From the NCBI GenBank assembly GCA_035460505.1, contig DATHWP010000131.1, forward strand, positions 1 to 17,075: DNA of 17,075 bases, given 5' to 3'. The DNA is from Methyloradius sp035460505 (lineage in GTDB: Bacteria > Pseudomonadota > Gammaproteobacteria > Burkholderiales > Methylophilaceae). Below, one piece after another: positions 1-5,659 of the stretch. Position 1 is the stretch's first letter. Each line of letters starts with the position of its first letter. The position numbers and the translations under genes are program-made. Under the pieces are notes generated by a model that saw only the letters and a program-made list of their open reading frames with translations, had not been told where the DNA came from and ran no database searches.

Positions 1-74
1 CCGATGAACTGAATCACCAGAATCAAAGTGAGAAAAACAAAAGTAATCCGTTGTTTTAAGCTATTGAATTGCAT
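1..74 (-). CDS. N-terminus of a membrane protein, probably a GGDEF/EAL sensor (partial, runs off the edge)
   Basis: An open frame starts with ATG at 74-72 and stays open to the window edge. It encodes 24 residues beginning MQFNSLKQRITFVFLTLILV, followed by IQFI. A short basic stretch (KQR) followed by a hydrophobic helix is the usual start of an inner-membrane sensor with a periplasmic ligand-binding domain. The LKQRI...FLTLILVIQ pattern is what I associate with diguanylate cyclase/phosphodiesterase sensors that sit in such clusters, but no catalytic domain is in view. It begins 18 bases after the stop of the cupredoxin gene on the same strand, so it is probably the third gene of that operon. 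The reading frame is seen directly; the sensor identity is inference. Confidence 0.55.
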   Translation of the reverse strand, partial: MQFNSLKQRITFVFLTLILVIQFI

Positions 75-92
75 TGGGTCTGAATCATTAAG

Positions 93-722
93 TTATTTAC
101 TGATGATGAGCGCATTGGCTTGAATATCCAGTTTAACGGCAGCCTGTTCTGAGCCTTTAACGCTGATTCCTTGCGTATCCGTATAGTTTTCTTTGGTAAC
201 TGCGTAATGCCAGGTTTTAAGTTGATAGCTGCCATTAGGCAAGTCGCTTAGTTTGGCTTTGCCATTCACATCTGTTTTCGTAAAGTAGGGCGTATCAACA
301 ATATTCACATAGGCAATCATCTGGTCATGAATATTGCAGCCAAGCACGGCAATGCCTGGTTTATCAAATATCACTGGCGCTGCAGGCACACCTGAATAGA
401 GTTTTAGCTCAAATGTCTTGGCGGGTGAGAATGAGTACACGTGGTGCCGCACCGTGTCATTGTTAGGAAAAGTCACGCTGGCGCCAGTTTGAATCACGGT
501 GACGAGTGGAATGAATGTACGGCCTTTCTGCGCAATCATTGCTGAGCTAGGGGGTGTTGCTGCCTGCCTATTGGCAGGCTCGGCATACACCACTGCATCT
601 TGTAATGGATTGCCCGAGAGATCAGTCACGGTGACACTGATTTCACCCGCAAACGCTAATTTGCTGGCGATAAATATGCCTAGCATGCATAGATGGTTGA
701 ATGTTTTAAATTGAGCAGTCAT
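93..722 (-). CDS. Secreted cupredoxin-like protein ('methylamine utilization protein' type)
   Basis: A 209-aa protein with a signal peptide (hydrophobic residues 11-25, ending KLAFA before GE). Beta-rich segments follow. A blue-copper-like ligand set is visible: His93/His94 in NNDTVRHHVYSF, then Cys129, His132 and Met135 in GCNIHDQM. This fits a periplasmic type I copper site. Databases often label such proteins methylamine utilization protein, but no mau genes are nearby and a role in amine oxidation is not supported here. The C-terminal part (DVNGKAKLSDLPNGSYQL, from about 151) resembles a carboxypeptidase-regulatory-like beta sandwich. The start codon ATG at 722-720 directly abuts the TAA stop of the upstream globin gene, so the two are probably translationally coupled. 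It could carry electrons or sense copper or redox state for the downstream sensor; that is inference. Confidence 0.8.
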   Translation of the reverse strand: MTAQFKTFNHLCMLGIFIASKLAFAGEISVTVTDLSGNPLQDAVVYAEPANRQAATPPSSAMIAQKGRTFIPLVTVIQTGASVTFPNNDTVRHHVYSFSPAKTFELKLYSGVPAAPVIFDKPGIAVLGCNIHDQMIAYVNIVDTPYFTKTDVNGKAKLSDLPNGSYQLKTWHYAVTKENYTDTQGISVKGSEQAAVKLDIQANALIISK

Positions 723-1208
723 TTATTGTTTTTTATCTGTAGTTGCCGCTGTGGCTGGCACTGGGCCAGTCACTATGTCACGTTTCATTGGCGCTAATAG
801 CTTAAGCATTTCATTTTTCTCACGTGTACCTACGTGACGGTTTAATGATTCACGTAATGCTTCTACCATGAGCTCAAACTCCGCTTGAGTAATGCCTGAC
901 TGTGCGTGCGCTTTTTTCATGGTCTCGCCATCGTATGTACATGGCCCACCGCTGATCACGCATAATTGATTCACAATACTTTGCTTCAGCGTTTTGAGCT
1001 TGATGCCTTCAAACGAGCGCTTGGTTTTTGGGTCTGTGGATACTTGGTTAATCGTCTCATCAACGACTACCGTAATGACAGGTAATCCCCCCATGCGTTC
1101 AAAAAGAGAAGCTTGTGGCGGCTGGCTTGCGCAGCCTTGCATCCATGCCATTGTCATCAATAACATTGAAGCTAAAAATAGCTTGGATATTGTTTTATTA
1201 ACCAACAT
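723..1208 (-). CDS. Group 1 truncated haemoglobin-like lipoprotein
   Basis: A 161-aa protein. Residues 1-26 form a lipoprotein signal: a basic start, a hydrophobic core and the lipobox-like MQGC with Cys26 as the likely lipidated residue. Residues 34-145 match the group 1 truncated globin pattern: LFERMGG at the start, the GGPCxYxGxxM motif around 87-97, then MKKAHAQSGITQAEF with His101 in the position of the proximal haem ligand. The globin would therefore sit outside the cytoplasm on a membrane anchor, whereas most truncated haemoglobins are soluble and cytoplasmic. The ribosome binding site AAGGA lies 6 bases before ATG 1208. It is the first gene of a leftward set with the cupredoxin and the partial membrane protein. 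Haem binding and ligand (O2, NO) are inferred from family membership only. Confidence 0.82.
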   Translation of the reverse strand: MLVNKTISKLFLASMLLMTMAWMQGCASQPPQASLFERMGGLPVITVVVDETINQVSTDPKTKRSFEGIKLKTLKQSIVNQLCVISGGPCTYDGETMKKAHAQSGITQAEFELMVEALRESLNRHVGTREKNEMLKLLAPMKRDIVTGPVPATAATTDKKQ

Positions 1209-1233
1209 TTGAAATCCTTATAGTATTACGCAT

Positions 1234-1249
1234 TATCATTTGCATGATA
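1234..1249. promoter_or_regulatory. Perfect inverted repeat in the divergent globin/DUF3034 promoter region
   Basis: TATCAT-TTGC-ATGATA is a perfect 6-bp inverted repeat with a 4-base spacer. It lies 25 bases upstream of the globin start and in the 157-base region shared with the divergent DUF3034 gene. It loosely resembles AT-rich Fur-type sites (TGATAAT half-sites on the minus strand) but the match is partial. A second small palindrome, ACTAT-TTTT-ATAGT, is at 1281-1294. An operator role is inference from position. Confidence 0.35.
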
Positions 1250-1365
1250 TTTGCTATGTATTTAATGCAGTTAAAACCTAACTATTTTTATAGTAGCAAT
1301 AAGTGTTCTTAAACGGCTATTTTTAACAAATTTGAAGCTCATTAAAGAATATATTAAGGATTGAT

Positions 1366-2241
1366 ATGGGCACGAAATTTACACATCACATCACACAATT
1401 ATTGGTCGTACTTTGCGCGCTATTCATTACACCTACGTCCCAAGCGGGAGACAGGCTGCTTGCGACAGGCGGTGTCACGCAGATTGAAGGCGCAGCAGGC
1501 GGTGGCCTGGTGCCTTGGGCACTCATTTCTGGCTATGCTACAAAAGATCAAATTGGCGGTTCTGCCTTTTTTACTAAAGCCAGAACAGATGGTGGGTTTG
1601 ATTTACAGACAGGCGGAGTGAGCGTGGGTTTCAACAATCGCGTTGAAATTTCGGCAAGCCAGATGCGTTTCGGCCTCAGTAATACCGTGCCAGGTCAGCA
1701 TATCAATCTGACTACACTAGGCGCAAAAGTCAGGCTGTTTGGCGATGCTGTCTATGATCAAGATAACTGGATTCCCCAAGTTTCAGCAGGCGTTCAATTC
1801 AAACACAATGAAGACTTTAACCAAGTGCCCAAAGCCATAGGCGCAGTAAAAGCGGATGGCGTTGATGGCTACCTTGCCGCTACCAAGCTTTTTCTAGGCG
1901 CGGTATATGGCAGAAATTTGTTAGTCAACGGCACACTACAGGCGACTAAAGCCAACCAGTTTGGCTTGCTTGGTTTTGGTGGTGACAAGAATGATGATTA
2001 TCGGCTAGAGCCTGCGGGCTCGATTGCATTGATGCTAACGGATAAAGTATTTTTAGGTGCTGAATACCGTGCCAAGCCAGATAACCTCAGCGCATTCAAG
2101 GAGGAAGACGCCAAGGATGTTTTTGTGGCTTGGTTCCCAAGCAAATATGTGGGGATTACTGCCGCCTATGTTGATCTAGGCAATATCGCCAATAAGCCAG
2201 ACCAAGAGGCCTGGTATATTTCAGGCCAGATTTCTTACTAA
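1366..2241 (+). CDS. DUF3034 family outer-membrane protein
   Basis: A 291-aa protein with a cleavable signal peptide (hydrophobic 11-21, probable cut after TSQA at 27). The remainder is a run of alternating amphipathic beta strands and glycine-rich turns (GGVTQIEGAAGGGLVPWALISGY near the N-terminus, YVGITAAYVDLG near the end) and closes with an aromatic residue, ISGQISY, as outer-membrane barrels often do. The pattern fits DUF3034, whose function is unknown. The ribosome binding site AAGGA is 5 bases before the ATG. It diverges from the globin/cupredoxin operon, and this grouping suggests a shared envelope function. An overlapping frame from 1361 is a shadow. Confidence 0.8.
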   Translation: MGTKFTHHITQLLVVLCALFITPTSQAGDRLLATGGVTQIEGAAGGGLVPWALISGYATKDQIGGSAFFTKARTDGGFDLQTGGVSVGFNNRVEISASQMRFGLSNTVPGQHINLTTLGAKVRLFGDAVYDQDNWIPQVSAGVQFKHNEDFNQVPKAIGAVKADGVDGYLAATKLFLGAVYGRNLLVNGTLQATKANQFGLLGFGGDKNDDYRLEPAGSIALMLTDKVFLGAEYRAKPDNLSAFKEEDAKDVFVAWFPSKYVGITAAYVDLGNIANKPDQEAWYISGQISY

Positions 2242-2378
2242 GGAAACTCTGCTTAAGCCTGACTTCACAGAAAACTTAGCAGCAGCGAATCTTAAGTAGT
2301 AAAAAACCGTCACAAAGGTTAAAATACGCCCCGCTAATCAATTGGCGCTTAGCTCTAAGCGCTATCTTTAGATAGATT

Positions 2379-2465
2379 GCCCGGGTGGTGAAATTGGTAG
2401 ACACAAGAGACTTAAAATCTCTCGCCTCACAAGGCGTGCCGGTTCGATTCCGGCCCCGGGCACCA
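2379..2465 (+). tRNA. tRNA-Leu (UAA)
   Basis: An 87-base type II tRNA with the CCA end encoded. The acceptor arms are GCCCGGG (2379-2385) and CCCGGGC (ending 2461), followed by ACCA. The D-loop contains GGTGGTGAAATTGGTAGACAC, the anticodon arm is AGAGA/TCTCT with anticodon TAA at 2413-2415, a long variable arm (GCCTC...AAGGCGT) follows, and the T arm is CCGGTTCGATTCCGG. The long variable arm and A-rich anticodon loop are diagnostic for leucine. Just upstream, 2345-2362 holds the palindrome GCGCTTAG-CT-CTAAGCGC, which may be a leader structure. Confidence 0.97.
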
Positions 2466-2603
2466 ATAAAATCAAGGCTTCCAGCCATTTCAAGAAATTC
2501 CTAAATTTCGGCACTGTCAACCAAGTGTCAACGGAATTAAATTCCACGTTTGCTTTCCGTTTTATTTTCTGATTAAGTCAGGTTTTAATAAGAAAAATAA
2601 CAT

Positions 2604-3224
2604 ATGCGCATACAGGGGAAGGTTACCAACTGGAATGACGATAAGGGATTTGGCTTTGTATATCCCAATGGCGGTGGTCAAAAAGCATTTGTTCATATAA
2701 AAGCATTTTCACGGAGTTCATACAGACCTGAGGATGGCGACTTGATATCGTATGAGCTATCTACCGATGACAAAGGTCGCTACTTTGCAAAAGATGTTCG
2801 GTTCGTAGGCGAGAATGCAAAGCTGACTCGCCCTTATAAGCTGAAGCCCTTTGGAGCCATATTTGTCTCTATATTCTTTGTTTCGCTGGCCGCAGTAACC
2901 ATGGCACGTCACCTTCCACTTACCCTGATTGGACTTTATCTCGTTACAAGCCTCGTCACTTATGTTGTTTACGCAATAGACAAATCAGCTGCGCAAGATG
3001 GCAGAAGAAGAACTCCTGAAAGCACTTTGCATTTATTGAGTTTTGTTGGTGGTTGGCCTGGCGCTCTTCTCGCGCAGAAGAGGCTACACCACAAATCAAG
3101 GAAGGTACAATTCCAAGTTGGCTATTGGTTTACCGTCCTTGCCAACTGTGGGGGTTTGGGCTGGATGCTGACAACAAAAGCTGGCTCTGACTTTCTAGGT
3201 TCGATTGCCAAGATAATCCCGTAA
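2604..3224 (+). CDS. Cold-shock-domain / DUF1294 membrane protein
   Basis: A 206-aa two-domain protein. Residues 1-68 form a cold-shock OB-fold with both nucleic-acid-binding motifs: KGFGFVY (14-20, RNP1) and FVHI (29-32, RNP2). Residues about 83-126 contain two hydrophobic helices. Residues 123-181 match DUF1294 (YAIDKSAAQDGRRRTPESTL, then FVGGWPGALLAQKRLHHKSRK and a last membrane helix). The fusion is a known bacterial architecture whose role is undefined; the OB domain should bind single-stranded RNA or DNA at the inner membrane face. The ribosome binding site is poor (AT-rich leader AGAAAAATAACAT). It sits 138 bases after the tRNA. Confidence 0.88.
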   Translation: MRIQGKVTNWNDDKGFGFVYPNGGGQKAFVHIKAFSRSSYRPEDGDLISYELSTDDKGRYFAKDVRFVGENAKLTRPYKLKPFGAIFVSIFFVSLAAVTMARHLPLTLIGLYLVTSLVTYVVYAIDKSAAQDGRRRTPESTLHLLSFVGGWPGALLAQKRLHHKSRKVQFQVGYWFTVLANCGGLGWMLTTKAGSDFLGSIAKIIP

Positions 3225-3230
3225 GAATGT

Positions 3231-3266
3231 GCCAATCATTTTAATTGGCGGCTTGTCGCTGCCAAT
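3231..3266. repeat. Overlapping GCCAAT/ATTGGC stem-loops between convergent genes
   Basis: GCCAAT (3231-3236) can pair with ATTGGC (3244-3249). The longer ATTGGCGGC (3244-3252) can instead pair with GCTGCCAAT (3258-3266), a 9-bp stem with one G-T wobble and loop TTGTC. The two hairpins exclude each other. There is no T tract on either strand, so this is at best a weak bidirectional terminator between the CSD/DUF1294 gene and the leftward small ORF. Confidence 0.4.
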
Positions 3267-3313
3267 ACCTGCACTTTCTCACGAGATGTGGCCATGCCCC
3301 AGCCTAATGCTAA

Positions 3314-3478
3314 TTATTTATTCGTAGTAGGGACGCTTTTCTCATTACTCCGACGATCCTTACCAGAAAAGTCTTTAGGTTCGATCTCTTTCTCTCTTCT
3401 GTCTTGTTTGAGAGCTCGAAAGTTCGACAAATTTAATGCCCAAGGGCTAACTTGTTGTTTCTTGGTGTTTGTATTCAT
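3314..3478 (-). CDS. 54-aa charged small protein, unrecognised
   Basis: A short leftward ORF of 54 codons and a TAA stop. The protein starts MNTNTKKQQVSPWALNLSNF, continues with a Lys/Arg/Glu-rich stretch (LKQDRREKEIEPKDFSGKDR) and ends SVPTTNK. The best evidence is the ribosome binding site: AAGGAG at 3490-3485, 6 bases before the ATG, the strongest Shine-Dalgarno sequence in this part of the window. A 75-codon frame on the opposite strand (3288-3515) has no such signal and looks like its shadow. There is no signal peptide or membrane segment; the protein is probably cytoplasmic and partly disordered. I do not recognise a family. Confidence 0.6.
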   Translation of the reverse strand: MNTNTKKQQVSPWALNLSNFRALKQDRREKEIEPKDFSGKDRRSNEKSVPTTNK

Positions 3479-3545
3479 AACTAACTCCTTAAAAGAAGTA
3501 AATCAAATGGCTTAAGATAAAAAAGCATTGCATAGCTTCAATGGT

Positions 3546-3587
3546 AAGCAAATCCCGAACACTTCGGCGTAGGAGATTTCCTTGCTT
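3546..3587. other. Nested stem-loop in the 330-base gap upstream of the 54-aa ORF
   Basis: In the gene-poor stretch 3479-3808, AAGCAA (3546-3551) can pair with TTGCTT (3582-3587), enclosing CCGAA-CAC-TTCGG (3555-3567). On the minus strand this would lie in the 5' leader of the 54-aa ORF, about 70 bases before its start. The rest of the gap is AT-rich. It contains one good -10-like TATAAT at 3719-3724 that could serve the rightward gene at 3809, with no matching -35. An open frame at 3489-3698 on the minus strand starts with TTG and has no support. Confidence 0.3.
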
Positions 3588-3808
3588 TGCTATAAGAATT
3601 ATCTTAAACCTAAATATCAAGGATTGCTTAAATATTAAACAAATAAGCATATTTGAAGTGATAGGGGAACTTTGATTTTGGCTTAAATCAGCCTTCAAAA
3701 GGCATCAACGGCATGGCGTATAATGACTTATAAAGACGCGTGCGACTTTGTAACCCATTTAATAGTAGCGCGCTGAAGCATGCCCATTAATCCAGAAATG
3801 AAAGATAA

Positions 3809-4129
3809 ATGATGAGTTTAGATAGCGCTCCAGAGCTTGAGTCACTGCCAGAGGCAGAGCAGGTAAGGGTTAGGCGAGCTGTTTTGCCTGGCAGTTTTAA
3901 AGACCCGCGTGTTTTGTCTGCCTATATTGTTCAAGTTATTGGTTTTGTTTTACTGTTCTTTGTTTTCTTTCCGACTGCTCAGCCAAGATTATTGCTACTT
4001 CTTGCTTACGCAATCCCAACGATGATCATTGTTAAGTTTATTCATAGCCACGTTATTCACGAGCTTGTTGTCGCCTATCTGGCAAATGAACCCCAGGGTC
4101 AGGCTATTTCACCTGATAGCGCCCCTTAA
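3809..4129 (+). CDS. Small two-helix membrane protein, hypothetical
   Basis: A 106-aa protein. Residues 1-33 are acidic then basic (PEAEQVRVRR) and probably cytoplasmic. Helix 1 spans about 37-55 (AYIVQVIGFVLLFFVFF) and helix 2 about 61-77 (LLLLLAYAIPTMIIV). A short polar tail follows with HSHVIHEL just after helix 2. No family is recognised. Two ATGs are in tandem at 3809 and 3812 and the ribosome binding site is weak (GAAAGA), so either may be used. The next gene starts 33 bases downstream, so the two are probably co-transcribed. Confidence 0.65.
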   Translation: MMSLDSAPELESLPEAEQVRVRRAVLPGSFKDPRVLSAYIVQVIGFVLLFFVFFPTAQPRLLLLLAYAIPTMIIVKFIHSHVIHELVVAYLANEPQGQAISPDSAP

Positions 4130-4162
4130 TTCAAACGCTAGATCTATTCACAAAGGTATTGA

Positions 4163-4414
4163 ATGTCCCACGTTTTAATCATTCATGAGGTTGAGTCTTA
4201 TCAGGCATGGAAGCTGGTTTTTGACCAAGCAGCAGATATTAGAAAGCGTGCTGGAGAAATTAGTTACCAATTGCTGGGAGATCAGAATAATGCAAACAAT
4301 ATTGTTCACTTTTCTGAATGGAGCTCGCTTGATAACGCTAAGCGTTTTTTCGAGTCGCCAGAGCTAGTGAAAATAAGGGAAGAAGCTGGTGTAAAGATGC
4401 CAGCTTTTCTTTAA
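4163..4414 (+). CDS. Dimeric alpha-beta barrel (ABM-like) protein
   Basis: An 83-aa protein with the ferredoxin-like beta-alpha-beta pattern of the antibiotic biosynthesis monooxygenase/cyclase-like superfamily: strand MSHVLIIHEV, helix SYQAWKLVFDQAADIRKRAG, strands ISYQLLGD and NIVHFSEWSS, helix LDNAKRFFESPELVKIREEAG, and a final short strand. The length is normal for single-domain members, which act as homodimers, some as small-molecule oxygenases and many of unknown role. The ribosome binding site AAAGG is 7 bases before the ATG. An alternative frame at 4185-4367 is a shadow. No catalytic residues can be assigned from sequence alone. Confidence 0.68.
   Translation: MSHVLIIHEVESYQAWKLVFDQAADIRKRAGEISYQLLGDQNNANNIVHFSEWSSLDNAKRFFESPELVKIREEAGVKMPAFL
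4383..4412 (+). terminator. Intrinsic terminator overlapping the end of the ABM-like gene
   Basis: AAGCTGG (4383-4389) pairs with CCAGCTT (4400-4406) around a 10-base loop and is followed by TTCTTT. The hairpin lies inside the last codons, so the stop codon is effectively within the terminator. It ends the rightward pair of small genes before the convergent PEP-CTERM gene. A weaker hairpin, TAGAGC...GCTCTA, follows at 4426-4444. Confidence 0.6.
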
Positions 4415-4469
4415 TTTACAAGAGATAGAGCATGGAGCGCTCTAACCTTAGTGACTTATCGGAATCCTT

Positions 4470-5318
4470 TTAAACTAAGCCCGTTCTATCTTGATTGTTG
4501 CTGGATTTCTTACGCCTAGAAACAAAGCCAATAGTAGCAAAACCAACCAGCAGCATTGCTAAGTTACTTGGCTCAGGTACGGCTGAGGTGAGTAAGAGCT
4601 GATCTTGTTTGAAGGCAGAGTCAGCATAATTTAGCTGATAAGCGCCAGTAGCCGTCCAGGTGCCTGATGTGATGTTGTTGATAAAGCCGATGGCAAGGCT
4701 GTCTGCTGCCGCATTGTTGTAGGGGAATGAGGCGGATGCGCCTGGTAGATAAAATGAGCCGCTGCCACTAGAGAGGCTGAGCGTGGTTGAGGTTTCTTCT
4801 GCAATTTCCCACACGGCTAGCTGAATGGCCAGGGCATAGTTGTTGGCGGCAGTTTTGTCGGCTGTGCCATAGGTGCTTAAGGTACTCAGGTAGGTATCAC
4901 GCAGGCCGAGGAATGTAGGCATTGTGTTGCTGACGAGCAGGTCAATAGCCTCAATACGACTGCTACTGAATCCAGCGCTGGATAGACCCGCGGTAACTGC
5001 AAAGCTGGTATCCCAGCCACCGCCGATGCCTTTTTGCAGACAAAAACTGAATGTTTGGCCGCCTAACGCAGAAATATCCCAAATACTGAGTACGCCCCAG
5101 TTGTAAGCGCTCGTGGCTCCGCCCTCTGTGACGTTGGTGTAACTTGAGTATGCCTCGCGATCTGTGGCTGGATCAGGCCAGCTAACTGTTGTCGTTGCGT
5201 TTGCTGTGGATGACATAGAGACAAACAACATGAAGCCTACAGCCAATAATTGGGGTATTTGTTGCGTAATGATTGCTAGATTGTTTTTAGTGTTTGTATG
5301 AGCAAGTTGATGATTCAT
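4470..5318 (-). CDS. PEP-CTERM surface protein with a possible thioester domain
   Basis: A 282-aa exported protein. The N-terminal signal has its hydrophobic core at about 22-36 and a probable cut after TANA (41). The C-terminus carries the full PEP-CTERM sorting signal: VPEPS (247-251), a hydrophobic helix to about 265, then RRKK (268-271), with an unusually long 11-residue polar tail. Such proteins are processed by an exosortase and released or attached with exopolysaccharide. In the mature part the only cysteine is Cys93 in FSFCLQKG, and IQLAVWEIAEE (165-175) holds Gln166. A Cys early in the domain and a Gln in a [TI]QxAxW motif are the two partners of the internal thioester in thioester-domain adhesins. 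No exosortase gene is in the window. Confidence 0.85.
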   Translation of the reverse strand: MNHQLAHTNTKNNLAIITQQIPQLLAVGFMLFVSMSSTANATTTVSWPDPATDREAYSSYTNVTEGGATSAYNWGVLSIWDISALGGQTFSFCLQKGIGGGWDTSFAVTAGLSSAGFSSSRIEAIDLLVSNTMPTFLGLRDTYLSTLSTYGTADKTAANNYALAIQLAVWEIAEETSTTLSLSSGSGSFYLPGASASFPYNNAAADSLAIGFINNITSGTWTATGAYQLNYADSAFKQDQLLLTSAVPEPSNLAMLLVGFATIGFVSRRKKSSNNQDRTGLV

Positions 5319-5391
5319 GGATCACTTTCATTATTGGTTGATTACTCTGCATTTTTTCTAGGCGTAATAAATATGCGCAAAAGGCCGATGT

Positions 5392-5408
5392 AAGCAGAAT
5401 GCATGCCA
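5392..5408 (-). promoter_or_regulatory. Candidate sigma-54 promoter for the PEP-CTERM gene
   Basis: Read on the minus strand the sequence is TGGCATGCATTCTGCTT. It matches the sigma-54 consensus TGGCAC-N5-TTGC with the invariant GG (5407-5406) and GC (5395-5394) separated by exactly 10 bases. Transcription would start near 5383, giving a leader of about 65 bases. Sigma-54 control by the PrsK/PrsR system is known for PEP-CTERM genes, so motif and context agree. Use of this site is inferred. Confidence 0.62.
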
Positions 5409-5520
5409 AAATATTTTTGACATTAATGGTTTAACCCAAGCGGCCCGTCATACCGTGAAAAAATAAGTTTTGAAAGATCGCGAGATAAAAGTTAGTAAGT
5501 CTTGGAAATGCACGACTATG

Positions 5521-5567
5521 CTCAGTAACTGAGCGCTAAAGGCTAAATGGCACTAAAAAGCGCTTAG
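5521..5567. repeat. Palindromes in the 341-base gap between the PEP-CTERM and helicase genes
   Basis: The gap 5319-5659 holds no gene. Besides the sigma-54 site it contains the perfect palindrome CTCAGT-A-ACTGAG (5521-5533). Overlapping it, CTGAGCGCT (5529-5537) can pair with AGCGCTTAG (5559-5567) with one G-T wobble. Function is unknown: the elements may be an operator, or structure in a leader of the helicase transcript. A TATATT at 5627-5632 could be a -10 box for the helicase but lacks a clear -35. Confidence 0.3.
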
Positions 5568-5659
5568 CTGAATTATTTGGTGGAATCACAAAAAAGAAAT
5601 TAAACGATTAGATCAGTCAGCTTTTTTATATTGCGTGACTCCTTTATCATCGAGCCAGC

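Noticed and set aside
93..722. Role in methylamine oxidation suggested by the usual database name
   Set aside because: No mauA/B or other amine dehydrogenase genes are in view; the cupredoxin motif alone does not support it.
3288..3515. 75-codon rightward open frame
   Set aside because: No ribosome binding site and an implausible protein; it is antisense to the 54-aa ORF, which has AAGGAG at the right distance.
3489..3698. 69-codon leftward open frame
   Set aside because: Begins with TTG, lies in AT-rich DNA, has no ribosome binding site and covers the leader of the 54-aa ORF.
5548..5564. TGGCACTAAAAAGCGCT, looks like a rightward sigma-54 promoter
   Set aside because: The spacing between GG and the nearest GC is 9 or 11 bases instead of the required 10.
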